Counted from the first letter of the stretch, positions 10,236-22,334 are shown. The stretch is DNA of 64,000 nucleotides from Cydia pomonella (GCF_033807575.1 NC_084704.1:36061968-36125967); one strand, 5' to 3'. The notes: generated from the sequence alone by a model not told the origin. Numbers and translations: made by a program.

Positions 10236-11293
10236 TTTTGTATTCTCGTGCAAATACACGTTCAGATGATGAGCCAGGGTTGTAGCAGAAATCTAATAGT
10301 GGCCCTGTAAACTGTAGACCTTGCGCACCCACATGTCTCTGCTATTTAATAAAAGAAATAACAAACCTGGATCGACAAATAAATCTACATCCTCTAACCA
10401 CCCAGAGACGAGGTTTGATTCGTGAGCGGCTAGAGAATATAATTAATGAACCTGCTCACGAATTTTTACGAGGATCTGTTAAGAAATGCGACCATATGTC
10501 GTCACGTAGAACAGCCGGATTCATACAAAAGCATATTTGCCCAAGCTGACACCTTCACTTCGACTGATCAATTAATTTTACTACATATATATGAGTCCGA
10601 TTTCCACGTATGCCATTCCTCTGTCTTCTCCTTGACAACCTGATACGACACAACGTTGACTTTTTCATTTACTCTATCAATGTACCTCTCCTACTCTCTC
10701 CTTGATCTCCCTTTCTACCTCTTTGCTACAAATCAACTCTCCCTTCTATGATGTTTTTGATAAATTCGTCATGTCGTAACAGTAGGTACAAAATGTTAGT
10801 ACAGAATAGATTTTTACTAAGTTATATAAACGTTTCTGCAAACCATACAACTTACATGCCCACATGGATACATTAATCTGTCTTTATTACCCGTTTGATT
10901 GCGAACCGCAACTTCGTCCGCGATGACTGCGCGATTACCGCAACTTGTGCTGATTACGATCTTGATTGATTGATTGATTGATATGTTGAGTTTGGACGTG
11001 TGGTATCAATAAACTTGAATAGATAATGACAGTAGTTAGAGCAAATTATCGAAAAATTCTCCAACCTCAATTCCCCACAACTATGTAGATGGCCCGAAAT
11101 GCGCTCGAGTATTTAGAATGAAGAAAGGGTACGTGAGCCATCTAAGGGCGCACCAGAGAGTGGATCAGCTACACTCGTAACGCGAATTAAAATTGGCTAC
11201 TCCAGAGCACACAGGTCAGGCGAGCATCAGCGTCGCATTGCCGCTGATATTATAAGTTATGAGAGACTTAATTTGGGTATAGTAGGCCCAACA
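10236..11293. other. Spacer, nothing coding recognised
   Basis: Contains a (gatt)n microsatellite at about 10962-10982 and a weak palindrome near 10410-10470 (cgtgagc...gctcacg). The 65-codon frame at 10446-10643 has no recognisable features. Confidence 0.4.
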
Positions 11294-11657
11294 GTTTTTC
11301 AAAGAATTAGTTCCCAGCAAGCGGGAAATAGTTTTGATACCTTCATTCGGTCCTAAATGCATGTAATCCAAACTGGCGCAATCCCAGGGGTAGCGTATAA
11401 ATTACTGCTCTTTTTCAGTTTTTAGCTTGTAGATCGCAAACAGTAAGTTCACCAGTGTCAGTACCATCAAACCTTGCTAGCAGTATCATTGTAATTGCTG
11501 GTGGGTTCCTTCTACATCGACTGGTTTGGCAATCCAAAGAAAAATGTATCTCCTAAGGCTCCCAAAATTTATGGATACCTTCTGAGTTTGCGCAAGCCCG
11601 AACCAAATGAAAATATTAAAACCATTTACAGCTTGCTGGGAATTAATTTCTCAAAAC
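11294..11657. mobile_element. Inverted-repeat element of about 365 bp
   Basis: The left arm at 11294-11335 contains gaattagttcccagcaagcg and the right arm at 11615-11657 contains gcttgctgggaattaatttc, its near reverse complement. Similarity between the arms extends with gaps for about 60-70 bases inward. No coding frame spans it, so it fits a non-autonomous MITE. No second copy was found here and no target duplication is evident. Confidence 0.65.
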
Positions 11658-12321
11658 GCTTTTCATGGATCTAATTTGATTGGCCTATAGCGAACAAAAT
11701 AACATTTCAACATATATATGCTTTTTCTATGTGTATCGCTTAACAGAACTAGGCAAGAGAGTGTGATATACAGTGATCTCGTAAATTTTTGTACCATTTG
11801 TCACATTTGATCTCATAAATACCAAGATTAAACCAAAATAAATACATGATTTGCGAATTATTAATTTTAAATAGCCTTCTAATCAGGGTCAATATATATT
11901 TTAGCAAGCCAGCGTTGTCACAAGAAAAAGAAGGCATATTTGATAAATTTTAATGTAGTCACGTAGGAACGATTTCCCATAAACATTTTGAATTTCACGC
12001 TATTTTCTACTGTTTTTTTTTTTCTAAAGTTGACTTTCCTGTTGACATGAACTGCACAATTACATAAGCGGGATTCAAATTTTCAGTATTTGAGGCTAAG
12101 ACAGAGGGGCTAATATAAGATATTTAAATATGATATATACCATCTGCCAGGGTTGTTAACTGTTGATGTTTTTTCCACGGAAGTGATCTTTTTCTGAATG
12201 TGTTTGATCATGTATGTGTTGAGCTTTGGAAAAATCTAATTTTATAGATCATAACTCAATAAAGTTTATAGAAAATGATGTCCAAAAAGAGCACTCATAA
12301 CTTAAAATGTTAGCGCCTATG
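11658..12321. other. Spacer, nothing recognised
   Basis: AT-rich, with a 62-codon frame at 11749-11937 (minus) that resembles nothing. Confidence 0.45.
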
Positions 12322-12338
12322 TACCTTTATGTTGTCCA

Positions 12339-12670
12339 TATCTTCTTCTTCCTCGCGTTGTCCCGGCATTTTACAACGGCTCATGGGAGCCTGGGGTCCG
12401 CTTGACAACTAATCCCAAGATTTGGCGTAGGCACTAGTTTTTACGAAAGCGACTGCCATCTGACCTTCCAACCCAGAGGGTAAACTAGGCCCTATTGGGA
12501 TTATTCCGGTTTCCCCACGATGTTTTCCTTCACCGAAAAGCAACTGGTAAATATCTAATGAAATTTCGTACATAAGTTCCGAAAAACTCATTGGTACGAG
12601 CCGGGGTTTGAACCCGCGACCTCCGGATTGCAAGTCGCACGCTCTTACCGCTAGGCCACAAGCGCTTTTT
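12339..12670 (-). mobile_element. SINE-A copy 3
   Basis: Nearly identical to the copies at 1190 and 29181 over the full length. The B box ggtttgaaccc on the plus strand is ggttcaaaccc on the minus strand and is intact. Flanking direct repeats of 17 bp with one mismatch lie at 12322-12338 (tacctttatgttgtcca) and 12671-12687 (tacccttatgttgtcca). The tail on the minus strand is (gaa)n. Confidence 0.93.
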
Positions 12671-12687
12671 TACCCTTATGTTGTCCA

Positions 12688-12956
12688 AATACATTTATAT
12701 ATTTAAAACAAAGTTCAATTTACGCGCACATACAGTCCTACGTTGATTTATAATAACATTTTGCAATCACAGGCAAGTAAACATGCATAACACTCAGAGG
12801 CCAACTGCACGCCAGCCCTGTGATCTGGCCTGCATTGCAGAGGCCTCCAACGCAGCACCACAATTAGTATGGTAATAAACTGAGGGACCACGCATACCTG
12901 CTGCAGCACACAGATGATCACAGTACACACACACACTCCAAAGTTGATTTATATAT
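12688..12956. other. GC-richer patch with overlapping short frames
   Basis: At 12780-12900 two minus-strand frames of 62-64 codons overlap. I could not match either to a family. An (ac)n run lies at 12923-12936. It could be an old exon or repeat remnant. Confidence 0.2.
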
Positions 12957-13265
12957 AGGGTGATTTCTGGGTCGTGATCCAGAACCACTTTTTCTAAATC
13001 TATAAATGATACACATTATCATATTTGATTTAAGGATAGTAATCATGGTCACCCTATGACATTTGACATACGCTGTATGGAAAGCGACAAGACGTCACAT
13101 TGAGTAGGGTGACCAAATTGTATGCAAAAATGTTTTTTTCTACTTGTCATCTGATAAATAATCAAAATTATTGGTGATAATAAATAATGAGCAACATCAT
13201 TAGACTCATCTTTGAATTTTGTGTGATGTCTTGTTCTCTTACTCCACGACCCCGAAATCACCCTG
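12957..13265. mobile_element. MITE with about 20-bp terminal inverted repeats, TA-flanked
   Basis: The left end agggtgatttctgggtcgtg (12957) mirrors the right end cacgaccccgaaatcaccct (13244-13264), with two mismatches. Both ends abut TA-rich sequence (tatata on both sides), as expected for Tc1/mariner-type target sites. The interior has no transposase. ORFs that cross it on the minus strand are chance. Confidence 0.75.
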
Positions 13266-14190
13266 TATATAAGAGATAAAGTAGTAAAGAGTAGTATAAC
13301 ATAAGATGTTCCATAAGGCACATCACATCACGCTTAATCGTGTTTGGTAAATAGGGACAGTGATAAAAACAATATTTTGTATATTGGCATACTTTTTTAT
13401 AAATTGTATGGGAAAATGGATTGTCAACATATAGCCCAAAATATTCCGAAAGGCCTATGTCCAGCAGTAGACCCAAGGATCTCAATAATGACTCGTCTTG
13501 CGATACGTTCTTAACCTGATTGCCCTCACCGTGTACCGTAATCTGGTTTTCTTTCTGTTTCCTCTAGCAGCCATCGCTTATGAGCAATATGAAAAGCTTT
13601 AGTTATATTATTCGTGAAAATATGAGATATATTTACATATCATAACTAATCCATCCATACAGTGTGGCTACCACCAGTTCGGCAGTGACATAAACGCTAT
13701 CGAGAAGGTAACTTTACTTTCTATGCATCTCGCTCGTACTCGCATATAAGTGAATCACGTAAATTACGTTCGCGTATATGTTAGTTTTAACACTGTCAGT
13801 GACTCATGGTACGGGTACTGTTCTAAAAAAATGACTGTGCTACGTAGCACACGCCTTGTAGTACGCGCATTTTATGACCGTTTGTAATACTTACTCCTGC
13901 ATTGCTAATCTGATAACGTATGATGGAACACGCAAGAAAATTACGGTTTTAATTGCTTTTTTTATTCAAATGAAAAGCGTTTGTACTGTTATTGTAAATC
14001 TACAGTAATACGTAATAAATACTGTTTTTATTTATTCTTTAAGCAATTTCTAAAATTAAAGCGAACCCAATAATACTCCTGCTGTTTCACTATCACTACC
14101 TAGAACCTACAATTTTTTTTACGTTGAAACAAAATTAATGAGTTTTAAACAACTGTTGCATTTTTATACGAAAAACTTGAAATAAAGAAA
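13266..14190. other. Spacer with a small RTE relic
   Basis: At 13447-13475 the plus strand reads aaggcctatgtccagcagta, coding KAYVQQ-stop, the end of RTE-type LINE proteins (EAYVQQW). At 13660-13800 there is a repeat-like GC-richer tract. The remainder is anonymous. Confidence 0.4.
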
Positions 14191-14201
14191 TACACACAAA
14201 T

Positions 14202-14595
14202 TTGTCGTTTAAAAATAGGAAAAATGTTCCGAACCCCTGTACTCGACATAGCAGCCGCGCTAGTTTTCTTATCTTACCGAAGATTCGTACTAACTACGGC
14301 AAATCAATGATTACTTTTGAGGGTGCGCGCATGTACAACAACCTACCCGCACATATTAAACACCTCGACGCGATTAACTCGTTTAAAAAGCACCTTGCTA
14401 AACACGTCATTTCAGAAATACCTATAATATAACAATGCAAAACGAGTTGAACGTGTACGTATATAATTTATTTCATTAATTAGTTTTAATTTTTTGTTAT
14501 GTTGCGACGACAAAAATAGATGTAAATATGTATTTTCTAAATATGTTCTCATGTCAATCTTTGTGAGAATAAATGTATTTAAACCTTAAACCTTA
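14202..14595 (+). pseudogene. LINE 3' end: C-terminus of a CR1/Jockey-like RT ORF plus 3' UTR
   Basis: The frame 14202-14432 encodes FLILPKIRTNYGKSMITFEG followed by ARMYNNLPAHIKHLDAINSF and KKHLAKHV. The pattern RTNYGK..ITFEGA+MYN.LP..IK....I.SFKKHL is the C-terminus of CR1/Jockey-superfamily RT proteins. The 3' UTR follows, ending gagaataaatgtatttaaac and a short (cctta)-type tail at 14580-14594. It is 5' truncated with nothing upstream. Confidence 0.8.
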
Positions 14596-14674
14596 CTCCA
14601 TAATGACTAAACCGTAAAAGCTGCCTAAACGACGAGGTGGACTGAAAATTAAACAGAAGAAGAACGCATCAAAT

Positions 14675-14850
14675 CATGATCTTCCTAACGTTGTCCCAGA
14701 AATTTGAAATGTTTGCTTAATCAACCAAAGTACTCTACTATAGGTAGGTATACTAAAGGAGTCCGCACGGCAATACCAAGAATCAATTAGATTGTAAACG
14801 ACTGCCATCTGACCTCAAAACTCAGAAGGGAAACTGGGCATTTTTTAGTA
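14675..14850 (-). repeat. Old degenerate SINE-A copy
   Basis: On the plus strand the blocks cttcctaacgttgtccca, gtccgcac, ccaagaat and acgactgccatctgacct appear in SINE-A order (minus orientation) but with many changes and gaps. The tRNA head is gone. This shows the family has been moving for a long time. Confidence 0.5.
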
Positions 14851-14879
14851 TTTAGAGGATTATCGATTTATATTTCACT

Positions 14880-15062
14880 AGCTTCTGCCCGTGACTTCGT
14901 CTGCGCGGGATGATAATGATTGATGAAACTGCCTTATGTTCTTCCTTTGGCTTTAAACTATCTTCATTCCAAATTATATCTAAATTGATTCTTCGGTTTA
15001 AGCGATGAAGAGAAAACAGACAGACAGTGTTACTTTTGCATTTATAATATAAGTAGGGACGA
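14880..15062. repeat. Dispersed lepidopteran repeat
   Basis: Begins actagcttctgcccgtgact followed by tcgtctgcgcgg and ends cagacagacagtgttacttt then gcatttataatataagtaggg. I recall this combination as a very common repeat in Lepidoptera and other insects. Its class is not evident from this copy, which has no coding capacity. Confidence 0.6.
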
Positions 15063-16900
15063 CGAACCTGTACCTAATCTTCTGTTTAAAAGTCTCACGC
15101 CTGACCACTAAACTAACGGCAACCAGAAGTAATTCATACTATTAGTAGTATTAGTACAGAGGAAGTTGCAAACAGTTCGGCCGGCTGCGTTTTATAGCAT
15201 CGGCTCTGTCTGTTACAACTATACGGAACTTCACAAACGAATATACAAATGTATATAAACTTTAATAGGCTCTGTCTAATGCTATTGGGAAAGTAGGTAT
15301 ATGGTTATTTTGAATTTTAGTAGAATGTAAATAGTTATGTTTACTATACTAAAACTCTTAATAGTCTACATTGGTAGTCTACATTATACAGTGCGATTTT
15401 GTTATATGTCTAATCATCATCAGGTCATACTGAACCTTTTTCAGCTATAAATCATTTCAAAATTTAGAACTTAGATATGCATTTAACTCACAGAAGCGTT
15501 GAAGGAACTGGGTGAAAGTAACGAACGCATATAATGTGCAGCAGTGAATGTACTATAGAAGTAGCTCAAAGAACCAACATTACGGTATTCCAGCTCGGAA
15601 GTGACTCGTGAATCATGACTGGTAGCAATCATTCGCGCGGATCGAGTGCTCGATGTGAGATAGTTCGTACAGAGCGTGCCCGGTGGAACACACGGGACGG
15701 GAAACTTTCAAGCTGATTCGTTTAAGTAAATTAATAAAACTTCGTTTTCGTACGACTAAAAAGTAGATGGTAAGAGAGAATACCAGTATATGAGTATGAC
15801 AAGTTTTGGCTACATCTGAATCTGATAGTAAGCTTAATCTGAATCTGGGATTAAGCTGAATCTGAACCTGGAAATAAGATTATCTTTTCTACCTTCACAC
15901 ACGCCTTACTTTTTATGAATCCTATGTAAGGGACTCGGAATGTCCAGCTCATCTATTTTGATTGTTCTTCTGTTTCCCTTATTTCCATTCTTCACTGCAC
16001 ATTGGTGCATTTTATGTGACTGGCCACTTTAGCTGAGCTTATTTTATCTCCAAAGTGTGTCAACTTCTGTCTTTTAACTTATACCTTATACCTATGCTCG
16101 TTTTGTGACCATTTTATTTGTATTACATTTGTAGCATATTATCATCATCATCATCATTCACATGGCTGTCTTTCTCTTCTTTATCTTTCTGTAATCCGTC
16201 TTCTCTTTATGCACATGCTTTCATTTCATTTATTTATGGCAAAATATACAGTCCAAGTAAATGAAGTCGCTTATATACTAGAACTGTCACATTATATACA
16301 TTTAGGTTAAAATAATAACAAGAAAAATAATGCACGTATCATAAAAACTCAAAAATAGTAAGATTTTCCAAGTCAAAAAAAACTTTTTCATTATCGTCTC
16401 TCGCATAGTATATACACCTTTTACTTGCCTGTAATCTTACATTTCTCCATATTTATTTTAAGCTTTTCATGATCTAGCCTCAACATGTGTCATATTTGAC
16501 TAAGAAGTTATGTGGGATTCTTAATCTCTGCTCGACCGAACAAAACCCCGTATATGTCAACCATATACGCCAATGATGAGGCTTCCTGCCACCGACTCAA
16601 TCGACTTATAATCAGCCGCCGATAACATCTATTACCCCACGTTGCTTTGTACCGAGACCTAGCGTTTCTAGCTATTCAGTTACACGCTAGGGTTTGTGCC
16701 TAGAGCGTAGAATGCGCCATCAAGATTGAGTAGGATTATAAAATGCATGCATGTATATAATTTCAGTAACTTCAAATAAATCAGATGATTTGGGACTGTT
16801 ATTGTAATTGCTTACCGAGTCTTGGTACGCCAGATTTAACTAAATCGCCAAAAACTATCGCACAATCCGCTTTGCACTTTATGAGTCTACAAAATCGTAT
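15063..16900. other. Spacer, nothing coding recognised
   Basis: Contains a short repeat of gaatctg around 15815-15870, an (atc)n microsatellite at 16141-16160, and an AT-rich tract at 16215-16330 that could be a LINE 3' UTR in minus orientation (tttatggcaaaatatacagt). A GC-richer island at 15590-15710 is not shared elsewhere in the window. Confidence 0.4.
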
Positions 16901-18449
16901 TATTCATCCGTTTTATATCAAAATCTAAACTTTTATATAATATAAGCCTTTAGATAGCAATACTTACTGTCTGTCGCCAACATCGAAAATCGAAATTACG
17001 TTATTTGCCTCTCTATCACTCGGCTTTGATAGAGCGAGTTATGATTTACAGATTTCAACGTTACATAATACATTTACCAATGAAAATTGGCAAATACTGC
17101 CCTGAACGCAACCGTCGCGCGTCGGTCGATGCAATAAAACGCACCCGCTACGTCGCACTATTTGCAACTTCGTGTAATTATGCCTACTTGTAGCACTAAC
17201 AGCAACACTCGTGACTGAACATTGATGGACCTTATATCTCAGCAATACAGGTTACGAATTGTCACCTAAAAGTATTGATGATATTTAATACTAATAGTAG
17301 TAAAACACTTTGTTGCACAGAACAAGAACATAACGCAGAGAGAATATAATAATTGTATACAAAGGCGCACTTATCTCTTTAAGTGATCTCTTCCTGTTAA
17401 CCTTTATGTATTTAACCCAACCTGCATGTTTAAGTCATTATGCTTACTTATAGTACTCATGGCATAAGCCCGGGGTTGTCGAACGGGAAACACAATTACT
17501 CATAAAAGGGAAAGTTGTATGATTTTTCTTTAGTACCTATGATTCTTGGAAAAAACATGACGTAATGTTACTATAGGTACTGTTTTTATAAACGTTTTAA
17601 TATGCAAAATGGCAGATTTCAATTGGTGCCTTGACCAGGATTATACAATATAAATCTTAATACGCAAAAACTAGACTTTTCATTGACACACGGTCTAGAA
17701 TCTTAATTAAACGCATCAAAAGTTGCGCAAGCCTATACACATTTACTTAGTACATACAGCAAAGCGTCAGTCATTTTTCGTCCGTTCTATACACATAACA
17801 AATGAAAGAGGCTGACATAAGTTTCTTAGCTATGACACATTCACATGATTACATCGTTTTACTCTGTCAAATTATATCAACATACCAATACCAACTCCCC
17901 CTCCCCACACCCCTCATATATTTCCCCATTATTTACCACCGTAACTGCTAGTCGTTTTTTGTAGCGCAAGAGTTAAGAGATTAGCGCCAAAGCCTATAAC
18001 GTGGGAATAAAGAATTCCGCTTGGACGCTCGCGCTCCCGCACTGGCTTTTTCCGCTATTCCCTTTCCATTTCGGGGGACACGTTAATTTAAATGTTTCGC
18101 CGTTTCAATTGTTTTTTATTTTTTATTTACAGAGAGTAATTTTTGGGTTTTTACGCTATTCTGTTTGGGTGCGGTTTAAATCCGTAATTCTAGTTTGTTT
18201 CAAAACTGCTTTCGTCAAGATGTATGATCAAATCTTTGTAAGGCAATATTAGTTAGGAAAATAGAAACGCGGAACAAATAAGTACTTAATACACTCCTAT
18301 AAATTTTAGCATTCGTTGTAGAACAATATTGTACTTATTAACTTTGCCCTCAGAATAAACAGGAAACGAGAAATTTACCACAATAAAAAAGATATTCAAA
18401 ATATGGAAATAATAATGAAATATACAAGACCTTGCGTTCTCTGGTTTTC
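16901..18449. other. Spacer, nothing coding recognised
   Basis: Short opposed frames at 17005-17245 overlap in a GC-richer patch and look like chance. A pyrimidine-rich stretch lies at 17895-17935. The 83-codon frame at 18001-18252 is hydrophobic but has no family features. Confidence 0.4.
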
Positions 18450-18968
18450 CCAATCTTTCTGTTTGGTTCGGAGACATGGACGTTAGTTAGGACGAGCAAA
18501 TTTGACCAAACGTATCAACGCGTTTGAGACGTCGTGTTGGCGCCGGCATTTACGAGTACCGTGGACGGCAATCAGTCCATACTGGAGGAGCTGCGCATAA
18601 AACGCCGGTTATCAACTACCTATATATGCCAGGACTAAATGCTTACATACTTCGGACACCTCTGACGTCGCTCCCCGGATAGCTTGGGAAGAGTAATAAT
18701 GACGGGCAAAGTTGAAGGCACGAGACCCCAGGGCCCTCCCCCTACTAGATGGTGTGCTCAAATTACTGCACGTATGAAATTAATACTGCACGAGGCTAAA
18801 AATGCGCTTGGCGAGGAACAGAAACTTATGAAGGAATCTGGTCTTCAACAGAAGGACATGATGTCACGATCCTCAGTAATGAGGGACCGACTGAAGAAGA
18901 AGATACAAGACTTTAAAATTTCGAAAAATTTAGTTGTCAAAATGAAAAAAAAAGATATCGATTCTTGA
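18450..18968 (+). pseudogene. RTE-like reverse transcriptase C-terminal pseudogene
   Basis: Plus-strand frames give LFGSETWTL, then NQSILEELRIKRRLS, then YFGHL and GRVIMTGKVEGTRPQGPPPT with RWCAQI, all broken by stops and shifts. The order ETWTL - WRR-like - NQSILEEL.IK.RLS - FGHL.RR - G+.EG.R..G..PTRW..QI is the C-terminal half of an insect LINE RT ORF. The last open piece (18684-18968) continues to a lysine-rich tail, probably a chance extension. Dead copy. Confidence 0.75.
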
Positions 18969-19129
18969 CATCGCAATTTTTTTTTTTCCATACTTAAAGA
19001 TGGCTTCAACTGGATTGCGACGTCACGATCAAGTACTGGTGTACTAGTAGGTGTTTCGCGCATAGAGTACGATTGTCAGACTTTGACTGTCATTTCAGAG
19101 TTTTATTTCTCTGTAATGCAATGGGTTCC

Positions 19130-19382
19130 CTATATCTTGGCATAATGGTTGGCACTCCTCAACTGTGAGTTTCTCCAGAAACTTCCTTCCTCGCACAGTC
19201 AAACTGTGAAATAAACTGTCGCCTGCGGTACTTCCGGACCGACACGACCTTCAAACCTTCAAGAAAACTACACCTATCATAAATTCCGGTAACGCACTTA
19301 CAACCCCAATGTTGCAGGTGTCCATAGGCGACGGTAATGTCTTATCATCAGGCGATTCATCTGCTCGTTTGTCTCCTATATA
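19130..19382 (+). pseudogene. LINE-E C-terminal/3' fragment
   Basis: Matches 60136-60345: ctcaactgtg-gtttctccag, then tctcgcacag, aaactgtcgcc, cggacc and the tail ttcatctgctcgtttgtctcc. In the better preserved copy this region codes AKLWNKLSPAVFPDRYN, an RT C-terminus. Here the frame is broken. Confidence 0.65.
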
Positions 19383-19480
19383 AAAAAATCCTCTAAACAA
19401 ACTTTCACAGACACTTCTAACTAGACGACGGCATCAACTATTTACTGTACGATGTACCATATTACCGCAACAAAAGTACT

Positions 19481-19701
19481 TAGGGCCTGTTTCAATGTTC
19501 GAGAAAAGTATTGGATAGCTTATTAATAAATTAATTAATTGCCAGACAAGACTACCTGTAAAATTTAGCACTTTATCTACCAGTAAAGCTTTTTTGAAGA
19601 TGTGAAACGCAAACGATGACTTTATTCGTCAGTTAAGTGGCAAGTAACTTATTCAGGACTTTGCATTGGACATTACTTGTACATTGTGAAACAGACCCTT
19701 A
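19481..19701. mobile_element. MITE-Q, 221 bp
   Basis: The left end agggcctgtttcaatgt is mirrored by the right end acattgtgaaacagaccctt. There is no transposase frame. A half copy lies at 3165-3275. I recall similar ggcctgtttcacaatgt ends as common in Lepidoptera. Confidence 0.75.
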
Positions 19702-20195
19702 GCGTCCGCTTAAGCCAACTGTGCACAGACTTGAATAGAACAAAGTGAGGCAGTGTCATTGTTAATATCATATTTTCATATATAATAATTTATTTATTAT
19801 TATTAATTATTAGAGTTAACTTGGTCCGACTCTACGCATAGAATATTAATGTAGTCCGTGTTTCTTTTTTATTATTAACTTTAAAACGGAAGGGAAAAAA
19901 AAAATTATGAACGGCAATAAAGAGCAATTACCATTTTTATAACTTTACTAAATCAAGTAAATATGTGAAGTCACAACGGTTTATGTTATTTTTATCGTTT
20001 CATAGTTCAAGCGATGCGTGTTGAAAACGGTTATTACCATAAACACATTACGAGTGAATTAACCAATTCCGCAAAATTAGAATGACCGCAGTTGTAATTT
20101 CATATGGATAACTTTAATTCAACCTTACACACACATAAACACCACCACACACACACATGAACATAATGCTGCATGGTGTAGTAAGTATGAGGTTC
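19702..20195. other. AT-rich spacer
   Basis: Includes a (tta)n-rich tract at 19785-19810 and an (ac)n-like run at 20130-20160. No coding signal. Confidence 0.45.
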
Positions 20196-20322
20196 TTCAA
20201 AAAGGGTCAGCAACCCGCATGTACCTAGCACCCCCGGAGTTGCAGGCGTCCATAGGCTTTTGTGACCGCTTAACATCAGGTGGGGGTTATGCTTATTTGC
20301 CAACAACGTGGTATTAAAAACA
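20196..20322 (+). repeat. Rep-C copy 2 (diverged, truncated)
   Basis: Reads aaagggtcagcaacccgcat, then ggagttgcaggcgtccatagg and cttatttgcca, ending cgtggtattaaaaacaag. This is the Rep-C 3' end in the orientation of 37526-37850, with its short A-tail. About 125 bp remain. Confidence 0.65.
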
Positions 20323-20435
20323 AGTTATTTTTTCATGACGTAAAAATAGCCATGTCAGGTAAACGTCAGTCCATACAAAAGTCTGCACAATTGTGCAAGA
20401 TTTTGGGCAAAGGGGTCAGCTCAGCTCTTAACCTT

Positions 20436-20558
20436 TTGACCGCCAAAGACGTCATATGACGCGCGCGGCTACAGCCCAATATCAACCTTCATGCGTACTG
20501 ACAAGGTTCACGATTACGCGCCGCGTGCGATAGGCGTGGCGTTCAAAAGGTTAAAGGC
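20436..20558. mobile_element. MITE-V copy 1, foldback of about 120 bp
   Basis: The ends ttaaccttttgaccgcca and tggcgttcaaaaggttaa are inverted repeats, and the outermost TTAA could be target-derived (piggyBac-type sites are TTAA). The interior shares gccaaagacgtca, cgcgcggct and caaccttc-tg with 61205-61292. Confidence 0.65.
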
Positions 20559-20784
20559 GACTCCTTTCTAAATACTCTAAGATGCATATGATACTGACTA
20601 ATAGCTCACGATCAAGCCTAATTTAACACACAGGTACCCTACACTGAGCGTGGTCCGACATAACGGGTTTTTCTTGAGCACGGCCTGATACGGCACCGCG
20701 TAGACGTCTTTCAATCTGGTCCGGTTTAATCTCACCCTAATCCGTTCCAAGTTGTCACACGTATCGTGAATACCGAGAGGGCCT

Positions 20785-21480
20785 CGAGCGGCTCGTAAAT
20801 CTCAACTATCCTATACACTAGCCGAGAGCACTTAGGAGTCCTGCTCCAAATCAAGGGAGGTTAGCGACATTCAACGGAATTATCTACCGTCTGTCCCATT
20901 ATTATTTCCTAGCCTATATGATGTCGTTATTGGTAAGTAAGTATGTATAGTATAAGTCTGTTTATTTAGTTGTCACACCTTCTAGTGGGAATTTTGGCAG
21001 GATGTAGGCTATATGTACCATTTTGTAATCATACCTGTAAATGTTATTGGCCTGTATATGTTTTAAAGAAAAAAAAAAACGGATGTCCTACTGCTGGGCA
21101 AGGCCGTAGCTCGTAAATCTCAACTCTCCTATACAATGACCTGGAGAGCACGATTCGAACTTTAAGATACGTCAAATATTAGGTTTAGATACGATATGGA
21201 TCGGATATGTCAGTGTCAAAAATGATGTTTTTTTAAACAAAAACGTCTCCTAATATTTCATGTATCTTAAAGTTCAAATTGGATCGTTAGTGTCGTGCCT
21301 GCTCCAAATTAAAAGAGGTAAGCGACATTCAACGGAATTATCTACGATGTGTCCCATTATTATAATTATATACTAGCCTATAAGTTTGTCCCACTGCTGG
21401 GCAAAGGCCAGCGACTCGTAAATATCAACTTCACTCACCTGGAGAGCACTTAGTAGTCCTGCTCCAAATCAAGAGCGGAT
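20785..21480 (+). repeat. Three-copy local repeat, one copy split by a MITE
   Basis: Three direct copies of a block containing ctcgtaaatctcaact, gagagcacttag-agtcctgct and ccaaatcaag start at about 20792, 21109 and 21413. Copies 1 and 2 also share gcgacattcaacggaatta and tctgtcccattattat. In copy 2 the block is interrupted after gagagcac by MITE-G (21150-21287). The strings tgctgggcaaggcc and ccactgctgggcaaaggcc are RTE-LINE C-terminal relics in minus orientation. Confidence 0.7.
21150..21287. mobile_element. MITE-G copy 1, inserted in a local repeat
   Basis: The left arm gattcgaactttaagatacg plus tcaaatattagg is mirrored by cctaatatttcatgtatctt plus aaagttcaaattggatc at the right. The centre has the family block gatatggatcggatatgtca followed by gtgtcaaaa. 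Related copies are at 31436-31598 and 34674-35657. No coding capacity. Confidence 0.75.
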
Positions 21481-21754
21481 CGCATGTTACGACCGCCATT
21501 GCGGTATTTGGTCGCACACTCAATAAAACTCAACTGAATACTGGATGAGGTTAAATCAAATTCCTTTGTTTTCTAGACTTATTCGAATTTTGAATATCAT
21601 TATTAAACGATATTCACGATATTAAATAAATAAACATTAGGGGATATCTTACACAGATGGAGTTAGCCCTAAAATGAGCTAAGCTTGTACTATGGGTACG
21701 AGGCGATGTCATGCACATACTCGTACTTATATAGATACGAGTATAATACATACT

Positions 21755-21893
21755 TAATGTATACATAGAAAACATCCATGACTCAGGAACAAATATCTGT
21801 TTTCATCACACAAATAAATGTCCTTACCCGGATTTGAGCCCAGGACCATCGGCTTCATAGGCAGGGTCCCAAGCGACTAGGCCAGACCGATCA
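21755..21893 (-). mobile_element. SINE-B copy, minus strand, truncated
   Basis: The minus strand reads cggtctggcctagtcgcttg then gaccctgcctatgaagccga, tggtcctgggctcaaatcc and ggacatttatttgtgtgatg, matching the SINE-B copies at 51121 and 57546. The tRNA-like head is present but the B box (gggctcaaatcc) is mutated. The 3' part ends near gttttctatgtata. Confidence 0.8.
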
Positions 21894-21912
21894 TCATATT
21901 TAAGATTCCGAC

Positions 21913-22024
21913 CAAAAATATCGATACGGATAAAGTGCCAAAAATATGTATACACTACCCTAATATATGAGCCATAAGGTCGTGTATACATATTTTTGGT
22001 ACTTCGATTGTGTCGATGTTTTCA
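21913..22024. mobile_element. Small palindromic element
   Basis: The left arm aaaatatcgatacggataaa then gtgccaaaaatatgtataca is matched in reverse complement by the right arm around 21980-22022 (tgtatacatatttttggtac then ttcgattgtgtcgatgtttt). Arms are about 40 bases with few mismatches. Short foldback, no TSD resolved. Confidence 0.65.
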
Positions 22025-22334
22025 GACGTGACTGTACACCGGTCTGAAGAGCACTTAGCAGTGTGCTCTGGTTTACTGCGATTTGAAGGAACAGTGGGGA
22101 GCGACTGGAGGACCAATTTTACAACTAGTTTGTACCACCACGGTGGCAAACGAGAAAACGGCTTGACTCTTAGAAAGTGTCTACGTGTTTAAAGTAGACC
22201 GTTTCACAACAAAAAGTGTATTTTCTCAATTCTCGCGGTAAATAGTGTACTTCTAAAACGTGTTTAATGATTTAATGATCAAGACATTTGCCAGATGTCA
22301 ATAATTCAATAGACCTGGAAAACCGCGTGTGCTA
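22025..22334. other. Spacer, nothing recognised
   Basis: Small frames on both strands overlap at 21955-22192 without family features. Confidence 0.4.

Noticed and set aside
16141..16160. Microsatellites such as (atc)n, (gatt)n and (ac)n
   Set aside because: Ordinary simple repeats with no further structure.
18684..18968. 94-codon ORF as a small host gene
   Set aside because: Its first half is a recognisable LINE RT C-terminus continuing from broken upstream coding sequence; the lysine-rich tail is probably fortuitous.
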